Notes under the pieces: model-generated | What the model was told of the DNA's origin: nothing | The model's database searches: none | What the model saw: the letters and a program-made list of their open reading frames with translations, nothing else | NCBI RefSeq assembly: GCF_016545825.1 | Contig: NC_052621.1 | Coordinates: 3,310,199-3,374,198 of the forward strand | DNA: 64,000 bases | DNA from: Eucalyptus grandis | Lineage: Eukaryota > Streptophyta > Magnoliopsida > Myrtales > Myrtaceae | Reading direction: 5' to 3' | Position numbers and translations under genes: made by a program | Part shown: piece after piece, positions 59,903 to 64,000 of the stretch | Numbering within the stretch: position 1 is the first letter of the stretch | Layout: each line of letters opens with the position of its first letter

Positions 59903-60363
59903 CTTATCTTTAGGTGTCCAAACGCCACAAGAAATGACCTTGTTACGTACTTGCTGGAATTCAATATCTGTCTCAATTGTTTAATAGAGTCGTCAACATG
60001 TGCCAATCAGTCGTTCCTGGTGATGGCCATAGGCAAGGCGGTCCATTCGGCTTGCCTGCCGAAGCCCGCCTATGGCCTGAATGAGTCCTCGACTCGTTGC
60101 CTTCGCGCGCTTGGCTAGCACCATTTGGGCACACGCCTGAGCCCGCCGGCCTGCCATGATTAGGTCTAATTGCTTTACTCAAGATGTGAAGTCTTTCAAA
60201 TCGGTCCATAAATTGAGACTCCATCGTGATGGAACAGGGAGTTTCATCGGTAGCGAATTGTAAGTATACAAATATTTCATGAATTGTTCAAAGCCGACAG
60301 CCTCTTTACATTCACACGTGCGAGGGAACAAAAAAAACACATGTACGGAACCGCACGGGCCCC
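59188..60363. other. 3' flanks of the RING and ATL genes, (CT)n tract
   Basis: Contains the 3' UTR of the RING gene and, on the other strand, that of the ATL gene, which face each other. A (CT)n run lies at about 59869-59898. No other gene seen. Confidence 0.6.
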
Positions 60364-61122
60364 TCAGAAACTCATCGTCCTCTCCAAGGAACGCCCCTCC
60401 CACGCTAAGGTGCTCGACCAACTGCTGCTCCTCCTCACACCCGATCCTCCCCCTCCTCCGCCGCCCCGGATCTCCAGACACGTGTCGCCGCTCGCGGCCG
60501 TCGATCCGCCCCCGAGCTCGCTCGCGGTCCGAGCCGCCTCCATCAACCGCGCGTCCCTGCAGACGGGGCACGACACGTGCGCGCACAGCCACCGGTCGAT
60601 GCAGTCCGCGTGGAACACGTGCGAGCACCGCGGGATGGCCTTCACCACCTCCTCCTCCTCGAAGTCGCTCAGGCACACGGCGCACTCCGCCTGGTACTTC
60701 GCGCCGCCCCCGCCGTAGGCGAACGCCGGCAGCGACCGGATGACGGCGGGGTCGAGGCCCTTGCGCGCCGCCGAGCACGGCGGGCGCCCCCCCGGCGGCG
60801 CGTGCGGCGGGCTCGGCCCCCTGGGGCCGCCGCGGCGGAGGGGGCGGCGGGCCCGGCGGGAGGCTGCGGCGGCGTCGGCGCCCTCGGCGAAGCGGCGGAT
60901 GTAGAGGGAGAAGAAGCCCATGAAGAAGAGGGCGGTGAGGAGGACGAGGACGGTGAGGCCGACGGAGGAGTCGAAGGGGGTTGGTTAGGGGCGGCCGCAG
61001 GGGGTCTCCGATCGAGGCTGACGGTGGGTTAGCGGCGGCGGAGGAGAAGGGGGTTGGGAGGGGAGGGTCGGCGGGTCTTCATCGTTTGGGAGGAAGAGGA
61101 GCTTGCGGAAGTGGGGTTTCAT
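60364..61122 (-). CDS. ATL-type RING-H2 E3 ubiquitin ligase with an in-frame TAA at codon 46
   Basis: Reading from the ATG at 61120-61122, the frame gives MKPHFRKLLFLPNDEDPPTL, then at codon 46 a TAA (60985-60987), then without any frame change TPFDSSVGLTVLVLLTALFF and MGFFSLYIRRFA. That is the membrane anchor of ATL proteins. Downstream are the GLD motif (KGLDPAVIRSLPAF) and a perfect RING-H2 (CAVCLSDFEEEEVVKAIPRC, SHVFHADCIDRWLCAHVSCP, VCRDA), ending GRSLERTMSF. ATLs are membrane E3 ligases in defence and hormone signalling. Full length would be 252 residues; starting at MGFF (codon 68) leaves 185 residues without most of the anchor. A single C-to-T change (CAA to TAA) explains the stop. 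It could be a true null allele, a sequencing error, or the true start is different. Confidence 0.85.
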
Positions 61123-63793
61123 CTGGTGATGAGAAGGTGGCGGGTGAGATATTACGGTGAGTCAAGGCGGGAGTGATCAGTAAGTTTGAGGAAGGAGTAA
61201 GGAGAGATGGAGTGAAGGCGAAAGAGCTTTCCAGAGAGAGAGAGAGAGAGAGAGAGTGAGTTAAGGTTTGGAGAGTTTGATGGAGCCTATTTCTACCATG
61301 TCGGCAGATACGAGAATGGTAGAAGTTGAATTATTGGAAACAGACAAGAAAACAGTACCGCTAGTGAAGTGAAGTGAAGTGAAGGAGTGGGGAAGGATCA
61401 GTCAAATTAAGGTTATGTTGACGTGGGTTTTGCCTTACAATCAAAATATTTAAACGACCTTCGATCAATTTTATCAGGCTGACATTTCATATGAGAGAGT
61501 CCATGTTATATATAAGTAAGCATCCATATTTAAATGATCATCACATTATATGATTATTTCAAATATTCTTTTTGAGAGTTTGACCTACATCTTTAAATAG
61601 TTTTTGTTGTTACAAAGTCCAATCTAAAATCTTAAGTTAATAGGTAAAAGAAAACTATATGAATATAAAGAGTATTTAAGATTCTAAATCAAGCAATGTT
61701 CAATAAATTTTAACATCCATTTTATATGGTTATTTTGAGTATTCTTTTTGAAGGCTTGACCCATATGAAATATGCATAATTATTTAAAAACAAAAACATA
61801 AATCTCTAAAGTCATATACTGCACGTACCGCAAAAAAAAGTGATTAATAAGTTTGACCTCTTGAGTTCATTTGTAGCTTAACTGTAATGATCTCAAGCAG
61901 CTTGAATATCTTAGTTTTCTATTCAAGCAAAACTCAAGAAACAAATTTCATGTTTGACCGAGTTCGAGTTGTTTTGAGCGCGAAGCATGATATCGAGATG
62001 GTTCTCATCCAACCTACTATGTTAAAAGGGTATTGAGCTATAAGGAGAATCTTTCTTTTTTCATCTTGATTATAACTAGTCTGACAAGAAGGTAGCTAGG
62101 TGCTGCTTCTCGTTTAATCCAGTAGAACGTGGATGCCTCCATAATCCCACGTCCTCGGTGCAAAACCTACTTTCGAAGAGTTGAACCCTGATGCTGATGA
62201 TGGTGTTGCTGAGAGCGGCTCGCGGCATTGGACCCCATCGGCGGTCCGTCAGTCATCGAAGGTTGTGCCAGACCCTTCTGAGCCAGGTTCCAAAAAACTT
62301 ACTGTCCCACCAAGGTATCTGCTTAAATGATAGATATCAATCCATCCTTGGATTCTCATAAATACTTCCTCATGCTTTTCCCGTGAAAAGTGCTACATCA
62401 ATCAAGTGAAAGACAGTGAAATCTTCTGCGAAAATTGTCGAGGAAAAGAGGAAACCGCACCCCATGTTACAAGACTATCCAGGGCCTTTTAACACCCGGC
62501 CAATACTTTTTTGGTGCGGCAATATTCTTGGGTCGTATAGTATCGGGTGACCACTGAAGTGGTGAATGATCGAGTCAAAGTTGAGTCGATACAATGCCAA
62601 ACTCAAGCTTTAACTCGGCTTGCGCAAGCAGTGCTTGAAAGTGGACCCAAGTTGATGCATCTAGTCTTCGTGCTCAAGCTTGAATGTTACGTAAGTTTTA
62701 AGGACCATGTGTCCATTTTCGCATGGGAACTCAGGTGAAGTCGATTAGACTTACGAGCTTGTCGAGAAGCGCTCTTGCTACTTTGAAGTCGACCTGACAG
62801 CATACTCCGACTTTGATCAAGTGTACTTTCAGTTCAAATGGCAGAAAGCTGGTGAGGGTAGCCGGAGATCTTAGATGGTTGATGGTGGTTAGCACCTTCT
62901 AATAACATCTTTGTCTCAATGTATAGGTGGTGCTTGTATACGCACTTTTTCCATTTTTGGTTCATTAGCTTGTGTTATAGATTAGAAATTTTCTGAGAAA
63001 TTGCACCTGGTTAACATTCTTTATACAAAGCACATCTCTCTTACAATAAGTTTTTTTTTTTTTGAACAGACATCTCTTACAATAAGTTGAGCGATACAAA
63101 AACTGCATCCATTTCTGTTCTACATTTCTATCAACTCTTCGTTCTGACTATTTTGTTGAAGGGTTTTTATTATCTTCTCTAGTTACAGCAAGGTTGTTGC
63201 TTACACATAAAATATCCCTATTTCGTTCTGACTATGTAATGATGACATATATTGGTAATTCTCTGGGAGTCATTATTAAGAATTCTCCCAATTATCAACG
63301 AGTTTGATTATTTTACCCTAATATATAGTGTGAACTCTTTATTTATAAAGGCGATAGATTCACATGAAATAAGATACGTAGCAAATAACTTATATGAAAA
63401 ACAAACGAAAAATCTTACAAATGCATGGACTAGTTTTAAATGCGATGTCTCTCATCCAGCGTGCTTAGTTAGACTATCAAAGATGGATTTACTGAAAGAA
63501 CTACTAAGCTCTTTTTAGTAAATGAACTTATGCCTGAGACCTACTCGAACACGTAAGATCGGTCATTTTTGAACTTAAAAAGCCAACACGCAAATTTCAA
63601 AAGAGTCTTCTACGCCACATAAACAAGCCCTAAATCCCTATTACACAGACAAAAATGAGTTAAGGGTTCCCACCTACGGAAATCAAAACACAGAAATCAC
63701 GATCACAAAATACAAATTCACCATCACCAAAAAGTCCGAAAAGAAAAAACACTCAGTCAAAGAACCACATAGCCAGCTCTAAATGAAACCATC
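61123..63793. other. ATL promoter side and intergenic DNA
   Basis: A (GA)n tract (about 61239-61256, CT on the ATL strand) lies in the ATL leader. Two related segments, 61543-61605 and 61717-61775, share TATTCTTTTTGA(A/G)(A/G)G and TTGACC(T/C)A(C/T)AT. At 62171-62323 the plus strand is open and ends in CCAAG/GTATCT (AESGSRHWTPSAVRQSSK), perhaps a stray exon; unrecognised. CTCTTACAATAAG occurs twice near 63036 and 63073 around a T-run. Confidence 0.45.
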
Positions 63794-64000
63794 CTAAGGC
63801 TTGGACTTGGCACCACCACCACCGCCACCGTCATGCTCCATGTAATTTGTCACGGCCTTAGCCCCCTCCGCAATGGCATGCCGCCCGAGCTCGCCGGGGA
63901 GCACCAGCCGGACTGCGCCCTGGATGTCCCGCGACGACAGAGTCTTGATCCCCGCGTAGCTCGACAGCCTCGCTGCCTCAGCGGCCAGCCTCTCAAACAT
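63794..64000 (-). CDS. divergent histone H2B variant, partial (window edge)
   Basis: The visible 68 codons are the C-terminal half of an H2B fold: [58 protein letters not shown], then a Gly-rich tail ending GAKSKP. Compared with the canonical H2B at 26090, it has [15 protein letters not shown] for [23 protein letters not shown] for ITSREIQT, and NYM plus an extension instead of KFTSS. This pattern resembles the male-gamete or pollen-type H2B variants of flowering plants rather than a replication-coupled copy. The position of the ubiquitinated Lys (AVTKFTSS) is Asn here (AVTNYM). The N-terminal tail and promoter lie outside the window. Confidence 0.88.
   Translation of the reverse strand: MFERLAAEAARLSSYAGIKTLSSRDIQGAVRLVLPGELGRHAIAEGAKAVTNYMEHDGGGGGGAKSKP

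Noticed and set aside
60279..61032. Three plus-strand ORFs of 144-154 codons opposite the ATL gene
   Set aside because: Antisense shadows of a GC-rich coding sequence; no domain.
1..64000. CRISPR arrays, operons, phage or bacterial defence systems
   Set aside because: The window is plant nuclear DNA with spliced genes; no spaced direct-repeat arrays or prokaryotic gene clusters are present.

Overview
The window is nuclear DNA from a flowering plant. All recognisable proteins are plant types (SMG8, a STOP1-like zinc finger, plant CKS1, an NHL/LEA_2 protein, an ATL RING-H2 protein, a DHQ dehydratase/shikimate dehydrogenase), introns are GT-AG, intergenic DNA is AT-rich, and there are SINEs and fold-back MITEs. 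A woody eudicot, perhaps Myrtales, is my impression only; nothing here proves a genus.

Layout. 1-5.8 kb: a small arabinogalactan-type protein on the plus strand and a decayed C-terminal piece of a PGAP1-like GPI inositol-deacylase on the minus strand. 5.8-8.2 kb: a 2.2-kb contig between two gaps of exactly 100 N, holding a frame-damaged fragment of the bifunctional shikimate-pathway enzyme. 10.9-13.7 kb: a 12-exon CHY-zinc-finger/RING E3 ligase (minus). 13.9-15.8 kb: a 0.65-kb sequence present twice, one copy carrying a SINE. 17.0-18.6 kb: an unrecognised spliced gene or remnant. 19.2-25.2 kb: SMG8 of nonsense-mediated decay (minus), with a fold-back MITE in an intron. 26.1-26.7 kb: histone H2B with a textbook plant histone promoter element. 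27.9-29.1 kb: a STOP1-like transcription factor. 31.9-33.1 kb: CKS1. 33.7-44.6 kb: gene-poor, repeat-rich, with a repeat that is uninterrupted at 33.7 kb and carries a SINE and a MITE at 37.3 kb. 44.7-45.3 kb: an NHL protein. 45.3-53.5 kb: no convincing gene. 53.5-59.2 kb: a seven-coding-exon RING protein (912 aa) with upstream ORFs. 60.4-61.1 kb: an ATL RING-H2 ligase with an in-frame stop. 63.8 kb to the window end: a divergent H2B, cut by the edge.

The genes do not form a pathway; they are ordinary dispersed plant genes. Shared themes are ubiquitin ligases (three RING proteins) and chromatin or cell-cycle functions (two H2B genes, CKS1). I found no novel biological system. The most informative pattern is that several otherwise complete genes (SMG8 twice, STOP1-like once, the DHQ/SDH fragment at least five times) are broken by what look like single missing bases. 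This points to residual assembly indels, or in the 3-8 kb region to real pseudogenes. Two duplicated sequences also serve as built-in empty-site controls for transposon insertions.
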